From NCBI GenBank assembly GCA_031400955.1, contig JANNQW010000199.1, forward strand, positions 1 to 6,749: a stretch of DNA of 6,749 nucleotides. The letters run 5' to 3'. The position numbers and the translations under genes were made by a program. This DNA is from VFKE01 sp031400955 (lineage in GTDB: Bacteria; Verrucomicrobiota; Verrucomicrobiia; Verrucomicrobiales; Verrucomicrobiaceae). Below, in pieces: positions 1 to 5,785 of the stretch (within the stretch, counting starts at the first letter, position 1; every line of letters starts with the position of its first letter). A model generated the notes under the pieces. It had not been told where the DNA came from. It searched no databases and saw only the letters and a list, made by a program, of their open reading frames with translations.

Positions 1-43
1 ATAAATGAATTGCAGGCAGCAGCGTCCGCTCTACTAAACAGTC

Positions 44-2047
44 ATGCAAAGCCTCTGGAACGACACTGAAGCCGCCACGTTTGGAACTGACTTGCTGGGA
101 CGGCGCGTTTACACTTCTCGATTGCTTGGACGCAATCCCGAACTTGTTTTGCATGGTGGCGGAAACACTTCGGTTAAGATTACGGAAAATGACTTCTTCG
201 GTGAACTGGTTGACCTTTGCTATGTGAAAGGATCGGGCTGGGATCTGGCGACGATCGAGCGCGAGGGCTTTTCTCCCGTGCGCATGAGTGCTTTGATGAA
301 AATGGCGGAACTGTCCGCGATGTCGGACGCGGACATGGTGCTGCAGCAGCGCGCTGCCATGACAAATCCGAATGCGCCTGCGGCGAGCATCGAGGCCATC
401 CTTCATGCAATATTGCCTTTCAAGTTCGTCGATCACTCGCATGCGAACGCGATCGCCGCACTGACCTGCAACAAGGAGGGTGAGAAGCGCGTGGTCGACT
501 GTTTTGGCAAACGCGTTCTGGTTCTGCCTTACGTCATGCCGGGCTTTGTGCTGGCGAAGCAAGTTCACGAAGTCCTGAAGAAGCGCGATCTGCGCGGGGA
601 GAAAATTGAAGGCATCGTGCTGCTGAAGCATGGACTTTTCACATTCGCGGACGATGCGCGGACGAGCTATGAGAAACACATTGAGCTGGTGTCGATGGCA
701 GAGGAGTGGCTTGTCCAAAAGAGTGCGGGCGTCTCGCCCGTCGGCACGGATGAGGCACGGGCTGGAATCCCGCGCTCCCTTACTCAAGGTCAAGGCGACC
801 TCCTCGACCTTGCCAAGCTCCGCCGTGCTGTGAGTTCCAAGCGCGGTTACCCGCAAATTGCGCGCTTGCTCAATTCACCGGATCAAGTGGCGTATTCTAA
901 CATCGGCGAGGCTGGCACCCGCGGGCCGCTGACACCCGATCACAGCATCAGAACCAAGCGCGCACCGGCGGTCATTAATGAGGGCATCACAGTCAGCGTG
1001 CAGAAGTTCGCCGATGACTATATAGCCTATTTTAAAAGAAACAGTGGGCAGGCTGCCCAATATACGATGCTCGATCCCGCGCCGCGCTTTGCTTTGTGGA
1101 CGGGAAAGGGGATCGTCAGTTTCGGCGACACGCTGAAGGATGCGAACATCGTCGCTGACATCGCGACACATACAGCGTCAACCATTGCCCAAGTGGGTGA
1201 CGCATGGTCGCCGCTGCCGGAGAAGGATATCTTTGAAATTGAATATTGGGAGTTGGAACAGGCCAAGCTGCGCAAAGGTCCATCGCGCAAAGTTCATCAG
1301 GGCAAGGTCGCGCTCGTCACCGGATGCGCCGCGGGCATCGGCTTTGCCATCGCTGAGAGCCTCGCCGAGCAAGGCGCGCAAGTCATCGGCCTCGACATCG
1401 ACAAGGACATCCCGGAGATCATGAAGAAGATCGGAGCTGTCGGCATCGTCGTGAACCTCACCGAGGATCAGCCCGTTACGGACGCGATCAGTTTTGCTGT
1501 GCGCGAGTTCGGCGGTATTGATATCGTGGTATCAAATGCCGGCATCTTCCCGAAGAACGACCATCTCGACGTGATGGCACAGACCGATTGGGATCGCACG
1601 ATCATGATCAATCTCACGAGTCATCAGAAGCTCATGAGCAAGGTGATCCCGTTCGTGAAGCACGGTATCGATGCCAGCATCATTTTCGTCGGTAGCCGGA
1701 ATTTCAAAGCGCCCGGCCCCGGTGCCAGCGCCTACTCCTGCTCCAAGGCCGCGCTCACCCAGCTCTGCCGCGTGGCCGCGCTCGAACTCGCGCCCGACAA
1801 GATTCGTGTGAACATCGTGCATCCCGACGCCGTGTTTGACACCAAGCTCTGGACACCTGAGGCGCTGGAAAAAAGCTCCGCGCGCTACGGTATGACGGTC
1901 GAGGAGTACAAAACGAAGAACCTCATGAAGGTCGAGATTAAATCAAAAGACATCGGCAACATGGTATCGGCGATGGCCTCGCCATTGTTCGCCAAAGTCA
2001 CCGGCGCGCAGATTCCCGTGGATGGTGGGAATGACCGGGTGATCTGA
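44..2047 (+). CDS. Bifunctional class II aldolase / short-chain dehydrogenase fusion protein
   Basis: A 667-residue cytoplasmic two-domain enzyme. The N-terminal half (about residues 15-230) is a class II aldolase/adducin-type domain: HGGGNTS (37-43), VKGSGWDL (61-68), candidate zinc ligands His131 and His133 in DHSHAN, and His196 in LLKHG. The C-terminal part (about 420-667) is a classical Rossmann short-chain dehydrogenase: TGxxxGIG nucleotide motif at 426-433, Asp451 after strand 2 (suggesting NAD preference), NAG at 498-500, Asn523, and the Ser551, Tyr564, Lys568 catalytic set. Known fusions of this type are annotated as aldolase/dehydrogenases of sugar or sugar-phosphate breakdown, the best known being rhamnulose-1-phosphate aldolase/lactaldehyde dehydrogenase. 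The substrate here cannot be read from the sequence. ATG 44 is chosen because an in-frame TAA lies at 35-37 and the opening MQSLW fits the family; no Shine-Dalgarno is visible. No sugar transport or kinase gene adjoins it, and plsX follows after 60 bases. Confidence 0.9.
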   Translation: MQSLWNDTEAATFGTDLLGRRVYTSRLLGRNPELVLHGGGNTSVKITENDFFGELVDLCYVKGSGWDLATIEREGFSPVRMSALMKMAELSAMSDADMVLQQRAAMTNPNAPAASIEAILHAILPFKFVDHSHANAIAALTCNKEGEKRVVDCFGKRVLVLPYVMPGFVLAKQVHEVLKKRDLRGEKIEGIVLLKHGLFTFADDARTSYEKHIELVSMAEEWLVQKSAGVSPVGTDEARAGIPRSLTQGQGDLLDLAKLRRAVSSKRGYPQIARLLNSPDQVAYSNIGEAGTRGPLTPDHSIRTKRAPAVINEGITVSVQKFADDYIAYFKRNSGQAAQYTMLDPAPRFALWTGKGIVSFGDTLKDANIVADIATHTASTIAQVGDAWSPLPEKDIFEIEYWELEQAKLRKGPSRKVHQGKVALVTGCAAGIGFAIAESLAEQGAQVIGLDIDKDIPEIMKKIGAVGIVVNLTEDQPVTDAISFAVREFGGIDIVVSNAGIFPKNDHLDVMAQTDWDRTIMINLTSHQKLMSKVIPFVKHGIDASIIFVGSRNFKAPGPGASAYSCSKAALTQLCRVAALELAPDKIRVNIVHPDAVFDTKLWTPEALEKSSARYGMTVEEYKTKNLMKVEIKSKDIGNMVSAMASPLFAKVTGAQIPVDGGNDRVI

Positions 2048-2107
2048 GGTTGCATCGTCCTCCTGATTGCGCTAACGGCTCCTCTTGAAAAATTCACGTT
2101 ACGAGAC

Positions 2108-3121
2108 ATGAGAATAGCCCTCGATGCGATGGGCGGCGATTACGCCCCACAGAATCCCATCGGCGGCCTCAAGCTTGCGCTCGCGGAACTGCCTCAGATG
2201 GAGCGCGTCTATGTGGTCGGCGTGCCTGAGGTTGTCCAGAAAGAGATGGGTGCACAAGGCGTGTCCGATCCTCGGATCGAAATCGTCGCGGCGAGCCAGG
2301 TGGTGGACATGACTGACAGCGGGCTGGACGCGGTGCGGCGGAAAAAGGACAGCTCCATCAGCCGTGCTGTCGATCTGATCAAGGAGAAGAAGGCGGATGC
2401 TGTGGTGAGCGCGGGACACACCGGGGCTGCAGTCACAGCTTCGCTGATCAAGCTGCGCACGCTGCCGGGAGTGGACAGACCGGCCATCGCGGCGGTGCTG
2501 CCATCGATGACCAAATACTGGGTGCTCATTGATGCGGGTGCCAACCCGGACAGCGAGCCGCAGCACCTTGTGCAAAACGCGATCATGGGCTCGGCCTTTG
2601 CGCGTCATGTGCTGGGCCGGAAGAGTCCGCAAGTGGGGCTGATGTCGAACGGCACTGAGGAAGACAAGGGCAATGCGCTGTGCAAAGAAGCGGGGAAACT
2701 TCTTCGCCGCACCGAGGGCATTCATTTCATGGGCAACGTGGAAGGTCACGATCTCTGGGACACGCCGCCGGACGTGGTGGTCTGCGATGGCTTCACTGGA
2801 AACATTCTGCTCAAGTCCAGCGAAGGGATGGCGCATGCGATCTTCGGCATGGTGAAAGCGGAGATCATGTGTTCCGCGCGCACGAAGCTGGGTGGAATGC
2901 TGGCGAGACCGGCCTTCAAACGCGTTCATGCCAAGACGAACGCGGATGAATATGGCGGGATGCCGCTCCTTGGACTGAACGGGATCACGATCATCGCCCA
3001 CGGCGGAGCGTCAGCCTACGCCATGAAGAACGCACTGCGCTCCGCCTGTGAAACCATTTCTCACCAAGTAAACCCGCACATTGAAGAGTCGATGCGGAAG
3101 CACGCCCTGATGCATGTTTGA
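2108..3121 (+). CDS. plsX: Phosphate acyltransferase PlsX (acyl-ACP:phosphate acyltransferase)
   Basis: PlsX converts acyl-ACP and phosphate into acyl-phosphate, the acyl donor for PlsY in the first step of phospholipid synthesis. It is a peripheral enzyme at the inner face of the cytoplasmic membrane. Visible family blocks in order: LDAMGGDYAP (5-14), SAGHTGA (101-107), DAGANPDSEPQHLVQNAIMG (142-161), NGTEEDKGN (181-189), GNVEGHDLW (209-217), DVVVCDGFTGNILLKSSEG (222-240) and PLLGLNGITIIAHGGAS (286-302). The length of 337 residues is normal. Most PlsX proteins read SAGNTGA and NIGEE-KGN, so this is a variant subgroup. The start at 2108 is fixed by the MRIALDAMGGD opening; only a weak ACGAG lies upstream. 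fabH follows after 38 bases, the common plsX-fabH pairing, so co-transcription is likely. rpmF, often found upstream, is missing. Confidence 0.96.
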   Translation: MRIALDAMGGDYAPQNPIGGLKLALAELPQMERVYVVGVPEVVQKEMGAQGVSDPRIEIVAASQVVDMTDSGLDAVRRKKDSSISRAVDLIKEKKADAVVSAGHTGAAVTASLIKLRTLPGVDRPAIAAVLPSMTKYWVLIDAGANPDSEPQHLVQNAIMGSAFARHVLGRKSPQVGLMSNGTEEDKGNALCKEAGKLLRRTEGIHFMGNVEGHDLWDTPPDVVVCDGFTGNILLKSSEGMAHAIFGMVKAEIMCSARTKLGGMLARPAFKRVHAKTNADEYGGMPLLGLNGITIIAHGGASAYAMKNALRSACETISHQVNPHIEESMRKHALMHV

Positions 3122-3159
3122 TGATGTGCAAATTTGAAACCTGAAACACGAACGCAACT

Positions 3160-4176
3160 TTGAAAAAGAAAGAATCCAGCACCAAAGCCTGCACCTGCAG
3201 CATCATCGGCACCGGGAGCCACATGCCAGACCGTGTGATGACGAACGATGATCTGGCAAAAATCGTGGATACTTCCGATGAATGGATCACGACCCGGACC
3301 GGAATCAGGGAGCGGAGAATTGCTGCTGAAGGAGAGGCGACAAGCGATCTGGCTTCGGCTGCGGCACGCAATGCGCTGGAGATGGCCGGAGTGAAGCCGG
3401 ATGAACTTGATCTGATCATTGTCGCGACGGTGACGCCGGACATGTTTTTTCCTTCCACAGCGTGCGTCGTGCAGAAGAAAATCGGCGCTAAGAACGCCGT
3501 GTGCTTCGATATCAGCGCGGCGTGCTCGGGCTTCCTGTTTGCGCTGCAGACAGCGCGCCATTATCTAAACGGCGGCCCGCGCAAGACTGCGTTGGTGATC
3601 GGCGCGGAGAAATTGAGCAGCCTGATCAACTGGCAGGATCGCAACACCTGCGTGCTCTTTGGCGATGGCGCGGGCGCGGTTGTTCTTCGCTCAGACGATT
3701 CAGAAGTTGTGCATGGCCAGGTGCTTTCCAGTGTTATGGGCAGCGACGGGACTCTGGCTGATTTGTTGAAGGTGCCGGGCGGTGGCTCTGCTCTTCCCAT
3801 CACCTTGGAGAACGTGGCTTCGCGACCGAACACCATTCACATGGAGGGACGCGAGACGTTCAAGCACGCCGTCACGCGCATGTGTCAGGCCAGCGAGCAG
3901 GCCCTGGAGGAGGCGGGACTCACAGCCGCTGATGTTTCGCTGGTGATTCCGCATCAAGCGAATGCCCGGATCATTTCGGTGATCGCCGAGCGACTGGGCG
4001 TGCCCGATGAGCGTATGTTCATGAATCTGGACAAATACGGCAACACCAGTGCGGCGACGATTCCTGTGGCACTGGACGAGGTCAACCGCAGTGGCCGGAT
4101 CAAGCGGGGCGATGTGCTGCTCCTAGTTGCGTTCGGTGGCGGATTTACCTGGGCCAGTGCCGTCATCCGCTGGTAG
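3160..4176 (+). CDS. fabH: 3-oxoacyl-[ACP] synthase III (beta-ketoacyl-ACP synthase III, FabH)
   Basis: FabH condenses acetyl-CoA (or another short acyl-CoA) with malonyl-ACP to begin each round of fatty acid synthesis in the cytoplasm. The 338-residue protein has the full catalytic triad: Cys122 in DISAACSGF, His265 in IPHQAN and Asn295 in YGNTSAAT. Other hallmarks are GTGSHMPDRVMTN near the N-terminus, SDEWITTRTGIRERR (39-53), FGDGAGA (167-173) and the C-terminal GGGFTWASAV. The start is inferred to be TTG at 3160. The frame opens only after a TGA at 3142-3144, and no ATG or GTG occurs before the conserved beta strand SIIGTGS. The only upstream in-frame alternative would be non-standard. 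No Shine-Dalgarno is visible. The gene lies 38 bases after plsX and is probably in the same transcript, matching acyl chain initiation with acyl-phosphate production. Confidence 0.95.
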   Translation: MKKKESSTKACTCSIIGTGSHMPDRVMTNDDLAKIVDTSDEWITTRTGIRERRIAAEGEATSDLASAAARNALEMAGVKPDELDLIIVATVTPDMFFPSTACVVQKKIGAKNAVCFDISAACSGFLFALQTARHYLNGGPRKTALVIGAEKLSSLINWQDRNTCVLFGDGAGAVVLRSDDSEVVHGQVLSSVMGSDGTLADLLKVPGGGSALPITLENVASRPNTIHMEGRETFKHAVTRMCQASEQALEEAGLTAADVSLVIPHQANARIISVIAERLGVPDERMFMNLDKYGNTSAATIPVALDEVNRSGRIKRGDVLLLVAFGGGFTWASAVIRW

Positions 4177-4262
4177 ATTACCCCTGTAATGTCGCTGCGA
4201 CCCCGCCGTGATTATTGTAAGTGATTCGGCATGAGCCGTAGGGCAAATCCTGCCGGGTGCTT

Positions 4263-4280
4263 GTCTGGTCAGACTTTTTT
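4263..4280 (+). terminator. Weak candidate intrinsic terminator after fabH
   Basis: GTCT-GGTC-AGAC forms a 4-bp stem immediately followed by six T residues on the plus strand. It overlaps the 3' end of the convergent minus-strand gene. The stem is short, so this is a weak call. The 92-base convergent gap 4177-4268 also holds ATTAC-CCCT-GTAAT (4177-4190) and CGGC-ATGA-GCCG (4227-4238), neither followed by a T tract. Confidence 0.3.
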
Positions 4281-4490
4281 GATGCCTACAACCAGCAGGA
4301 CAATTCCACCAACCAGCGCGATGCCGCCTAGGATTGGCGGCAGCGGGATGGTATGCGTTTTCTCTGCCGTGACTTGCAGCGGGCCAAGATTAATTGCTTT
4401 TTCTTTGGTCTTGTAAGTAATGCCTTGATAAGTGAATGCTACGATTCCCAAGGCAATGAGGATGACAGCGATGATGGTGTTTGTTTTCAT
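4269..4490 (-). CDS. Small two-helix membrane protein of unknown function (73 aa)
   Basis: I cannot assign a function. The 73 residues contain two hydrophobic segments, about 5-22 (IIAVILIALGIVAF) and about 53-70 (ILGGIALVGGIVLLVVGI). They are joined by a polar stretch of about 30 residues with YQGITYKTKEK and LGPLQVTAEK followed by HTIPLPP. This layout suggests a small inner-membrane hairpin protein with the loop on one side. The sequence resembles short conserved hypothetical proteins that I recall beside stress genes, but that is memory, not a search. The start at MKTNT (4490) is preferred over an upstream in-frame ATG at 4619, because that longer frame only reads through the lmo0937-type gene out of phase. 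It begins 14 bases after that gene's stop, so the two probably share a transcript. No clear Shine-Dalgarno is visible. Confidence 0.8.
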   Translation of the reverse strand: MKTNTIIAVILIALGIVAFTYQGITYKTKEKAINLGPLQVTAEKTHTIPLPPILGGIALVGGIVLLVVGIKKV

Positions 4491-4504
4491 GATGCTTTGG
4501 TTGT

Positions 4505-4654
4505 TCACAAGACGCGACGCCCTTGGATTACACGAACCAGAAGGATGATTACAGCCACAACAAGCAGGACGTGAATAAAGCCGCCCATGGCGGAACTGGT
4601 TACCAGCCCCAAGAGCCACAAGACAATGAGTATGATTGCGATGGTCATTAACAT
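4505..4654 (-). CDS. lmo0937-type small membrane protein (49 aa)
   Basis: Reading the minus strand from ATG at 4654 gives a 49-residue peptide. It opens MLMTIAIILIVLWLLGLVTS, continues SAMGGFIHVLLVVAVIILLV, and ends RVIQGRRVL before a TGA at 4505-4507. The pattern of two hydrophobic helices joined at a Met-Gly-Gly-Phe-Ile-His turn, with a C-terminal (I/V)QGRR tail, is the hallmark of the lmo0937 family of tiny membrane proteins, whose function is not established. The basic tail suggests that end is cytoplasmic. A second in-frame ATG two codons later is an alternative start. It lies 14 bases upstream of the 73-aa membrane protein gene and 145 bases downstream of a conserved 20-base motif, so these two genes form a likely operon. 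The upstream sequence has no strong Shine-Dalgarno. Confidence 0.85.
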   Translation of the reverse strand: MLMTIAIILIVLWLLGLVTSSAMGGFIHVLLVVAVIILLVRVIQGRRVL

Positions 4655-4799
4655 AATTTTAGTTTTCTCGGGTTGTGAAGCCACGCCAGTTTTGCGTCAT
4701 TCAGCGAAGCTTCGGTTTTCTAGTTATCAATCTGATTAAGGTTTTCAGGTCATTGTGACCGATCTTCATGCTGACATTACGACGTCAGATGTTCATAAG

Positions 4800-4819
4800 C
4801 CATGGGGTGAAACCCTACC
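4800..4819 (-). promoter_or_regulatory. Conserved dyad motif, copy 1 (upstream of the lmo0937-type pair)
   Basis: The minus strand reads GGTAGGGTTTCACCCCATGG. This matches copy 3 at 19 of 20 positions. The core GGGT-TTC-ACCC is an inverted repeat of 4 bp per arm with a 3-base centre. It ends 145 bases before the start at 4654, further than the other copies. It is interpreted as an operator or promoter element of the small-gene regulon; the binding factor is unknown. Confidence 0.6.
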
Positions 4820-4839
4820 GTCCAAACGGCGGAAAATGT

Positions 4840-4859
4840 GCCTGCGGTCTAACCCCAGT
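4840..4859 (-). promoter_or_regulatory. Degenerate copy of the dyad motif
   Basis: The minus strand reads ACTGGGGTTAGACCGCAGGC. This matches copy 2 (AGTGGGGTTATACCCCATGT) at 15 of 20 positions, including the run GGGGTTA. It lies 40 bases, centre to centre, upstream of copy 1, on the same strand and face-to-tail, just beyond the stop of the BON gene. It could be a second, weaker binding site for the same factor. Confidence 0.35.
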
Positions 4860-4865
4860 CTCTGT

Positions 4866-5228
4866 TCAATCGTTTCTTGCGACAACCGCAGGGATGACCA
4901 TGTTGTTGATTACGTTTTTCACTCCGATAATTTCGGCAGCGAGCTTCGTATTTTGATCAATCTCGGCGATGTCAACGGCGCTGCCGCTCAAAGTCACAAC
5001 GCCTTCTTTCGTCATGACCTGAAAGTTCATGGAAAGATGACGCAGGAGTGAAGTCTTGATCTGGGCGCAGATGGTCGCATCATCCAAATCAGCAACCATT
5101 GCGTCTGCGGCCCGCAGTGGCTTCGCCATCAGCAGTAGTATCACCGGCATCAGAAAAAGATCGCGGATAACATTTTTCGCCTTGATCCATTCGGATGTTT
5201 TCCTTGTCTCGGACGCAGGTGCTTTCAT
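4866..5228 (-). CDS. Exported BON-domain protein (120 aa)
   Basis: BON domains are small alpha/beta modules found in periplasmic osmotic-stress proteins such as OsmY, and are thought to bind phospholipid or surfaces. Here one BON domain covers about residues 52-115: ATICAQIKTSLL, then the strand VMTKEGVVTLSGSAVD (71-86), then AAEIIGVKNVINNMVI (97-112). The N-terminus has a basic region, a hydrophobic stretch LFLMPVILLLMA (24-35) and a possible signal peptidase site after PLRA (residue 40), so export to the periplasm is likely. The basic region is unusually long at about 23 residues. ATG 5228 is chosen. A GTG at 5279 would add 17 residues, but that stretch is encoded by the regulatory motif itself. 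The gene has its own motif copy 32 bases upstream. A TATAAT lies 9 bases before the start. Confidence 0.85.
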   Translation of the reverse strand: MKAPASETRKTSEWIKAKNVIRDLFLMPVILLLMAKPLRAADAMVADLDDATICAQIKTSLLRHLSMNFQVMTKEGVVTLSGSAVDIAEIDQNTKLAAEIIGVKNVINNMVIPAVVARND

Positions 5229-5237
5229 AGGACTTAA

Positions 5238-5243
5238 ATTATA
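5238..5243 (-). promoter_or_regulatory. Candidate -10 box (TATAAT) before the BON gene
   Basis: A perfect TATAAT on the minus strand, 17 bases after the end of motif copy 2 and 9 bases before ATG 5228. If used, the -35 region would fall on the last bases of the motif (CCATGT), which does not resemble TTGACA, so activation by a factor bound at the motif would be expected. The transcript would then be nearly leaderless. The equivalent position before csbD has no such box, so this may be chance. Confidence 0.3.
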
Positions 5244-5260
5244 TGGCCGCCGCGTCTTGA

Positions 5261-5280
5261 ACATGGGGTATAACCCCACT
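5261..5280 (-). promoter_or_regulatory. Conserved dyad motif, copy 2 (upstream of the BON gene)
   Basis: The minus strand reads AGTGGGGTTATACCCCATGT. It contains the most symmetric core of the set, GGGGT-TAT-ACCCC, with 5-bp arms. It ends exactly 32 bases before ATG 5228, the same spacing as copy 3 has to csbD. Confidence 0.65.
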
Positions 5281-5307
5281 GCTCTTGAGGCACGCTGAAA
5301 GAGAAGA

Positions 5308-5345
5308 GGCGTTGCTGAGAACCTTTCGGTCCTGTCAGCAACGCC
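5308..5345 (-). terminator. Strong hairpin, probable intrinsic terminator of csbD-entericidin
   Basis: The arms GGCGTTGCTGA and TCAGCAACGCC pair perfectly over 11 bp. On the minus strand the stem continues, after a 2-base CA bulge, with GGACC pairing GGTTC (one G-T wobble) around a GAAA tetraloop, for 16 bp in all. The minus-strand sequence that follows, TCTTCTCTTTC, is all pyrimidine with 7 T of 11. The hairpin begins 24 bases after the entericidin stop and ends before the BON gene's motif. The plus-strand side has no T tract, so minus-strand termination is the better reading. Confidence 0.65.
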
Positions 5346-5369
5346 CCGTGAGTCCTGCGACGCGAATGA

Positions 5370-5513
5370 CTAATGCGCAGCGCGCTCAATATGACCGCCA
5401 ACGTGTTCGACGTCTTGTCCGACGCCGCGGACGGTGTTGCAGCTGGTGCCGGCGATAGTCCAGATCACGGCGGCCACGAGAAGGAGAATGATGCGTTTTT
5501 GTGATGATTTCAT
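5370..5513 (-). CDS. Entericidin A/B-type small lipoprotein (47 aa)
   Basis: The frame from ATG 5513 gives 47 residues. It opens MKSSQKRIILLLVAAVIWTI, then AGTSCNTVRG and VGQDVEHVGGHIERAAH, then TAG. Family hallmarks are a basic N-terminus, one hydrophobic segment (8-20), a lipobox-like cysteine at residue 25 and the following CNTVRGVGQDV...IERAA, typical of entericidins. In E. coli, EcnA/EcnB are small envelope lipoproteins described as an antidote/toxin pair linked to stationary-phase lysis. Most relatives in other phyla are single and uncharacterised, and only one is present here. The residues before Cys25 (GTS) are a weaker lipobox than the usual LAGC or LSGC, so lipidation is likely but not certain. 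The gene begins 70 bases after csbD stops, with no motif copy of its own, so it is probably co-transcribed with csbD. A strong hairpin follows it. Confidence 0.85.
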   Translation of the reverse strand: MKSSQKRIILLLVAAVIWTIAGTSCNTVRGVGQDVEHVGGHIERAAH

Positions 5514-5583
5514 AGGTGTGTTAGTTTGGGTTTTGGTGATTTAACGATGAGAGATTGCGTGTTCTGAAACTTGATGGTGCTTT

Positions 5584-5778
5584 TCAGGAGGCTGTGTATT
5601 CCTTGAGAAGCGTTTCCACGGCCTCACGGGTTTCGCCCGTGCGTTTTTGAATCCGCCCCAGAAGTTCGTCCCGGTTGCCTTCGATGTATTGGAGATCATC
5701 ATCGGTGAGTTGGGCCCACTTTTGTTTGAGCTTGCCTTTGATAATGTTCCAGTCGCCTTTGATTTCGAGTGTGTTCAT
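5584..5778 (-). CDS. CsbD family stress-response protein (64 aa)
   Basis: A 64-residue hydrophilic cytoplasmic protein that opens MNTLEIKGDWNIIKGKLKQK, with WAQLTDDDLQYIEG at 21-34 and a C-terminal helix GETREAVETLLKEY. The pattern of (G)xWN.IKGK.KQ.W..LTDDDL..I.G..D.L.G.IQ...G matches the CsbD family over its full usual length. CsbD was first named in Bacillus subtilis as controlled by sigma B; E. coli YjbJ is a relative. These proteins are abundant under stress, but their molecular role is not settled. ATG 5778 is chosen because it gives the standard family N-terminus and has a GAGGG ribosome-binding site 7 bases upstream. A longer frame back to 5883 would run through the regulatory motif. 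Copy 3 of the motif ends 32 bases before the start. The entericidin gene follows. Confidence 0.93.
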   Translation of the reverse strand: MNTLEIKGDWNIIKGKLKQKWAQLTDDDLQYIEGNRDELLGRIQKRTGETREAVETLLKEYTAS

Positions 5779-5785
5779 GGGGCTA

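Noticed and set aside
2099..3001. 300-codon open frame on the minus strand opposite plsX
   Set aside because: It is His/Arg-rich with no recognisable motif, and lies entirely antisense to a confident PlsX. It is a codon-bias shadow.
4177..4238. Small inverted repeats ATTAC-CCCT-GTAAT and CGGC-ATGA-GCCG as terminators
   Set aside because: Stems of 4-5 bp with no following T tract; too weak to call.
4491..4619. N-terminal extension of the 73-aa membrane protein from ATG 4619
   Set aside because: The extra 43 residues are a Cys/Arg-rich out-of-frame reading of the lmo0937-type gene, which is a far better protein in its own frame.
4704..4714. CGAAGCTTCG palindrome in the lmo0937 leader
   Set aside because: A loop-less 10-base palindrome of ordinary sequence, with no second copy or gene-relative placement to give it meaning.
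5261..5280. Sigma-B type promoter (GTTT...GGGTAT) suggested by GGGTTA in the motif and by the csbD name
   Set aside because: The expected GTTT element 13-15 bases upstream is not present before copies 2 and 3, and is misplaced before copy 1. The -10 match is also imperfect.
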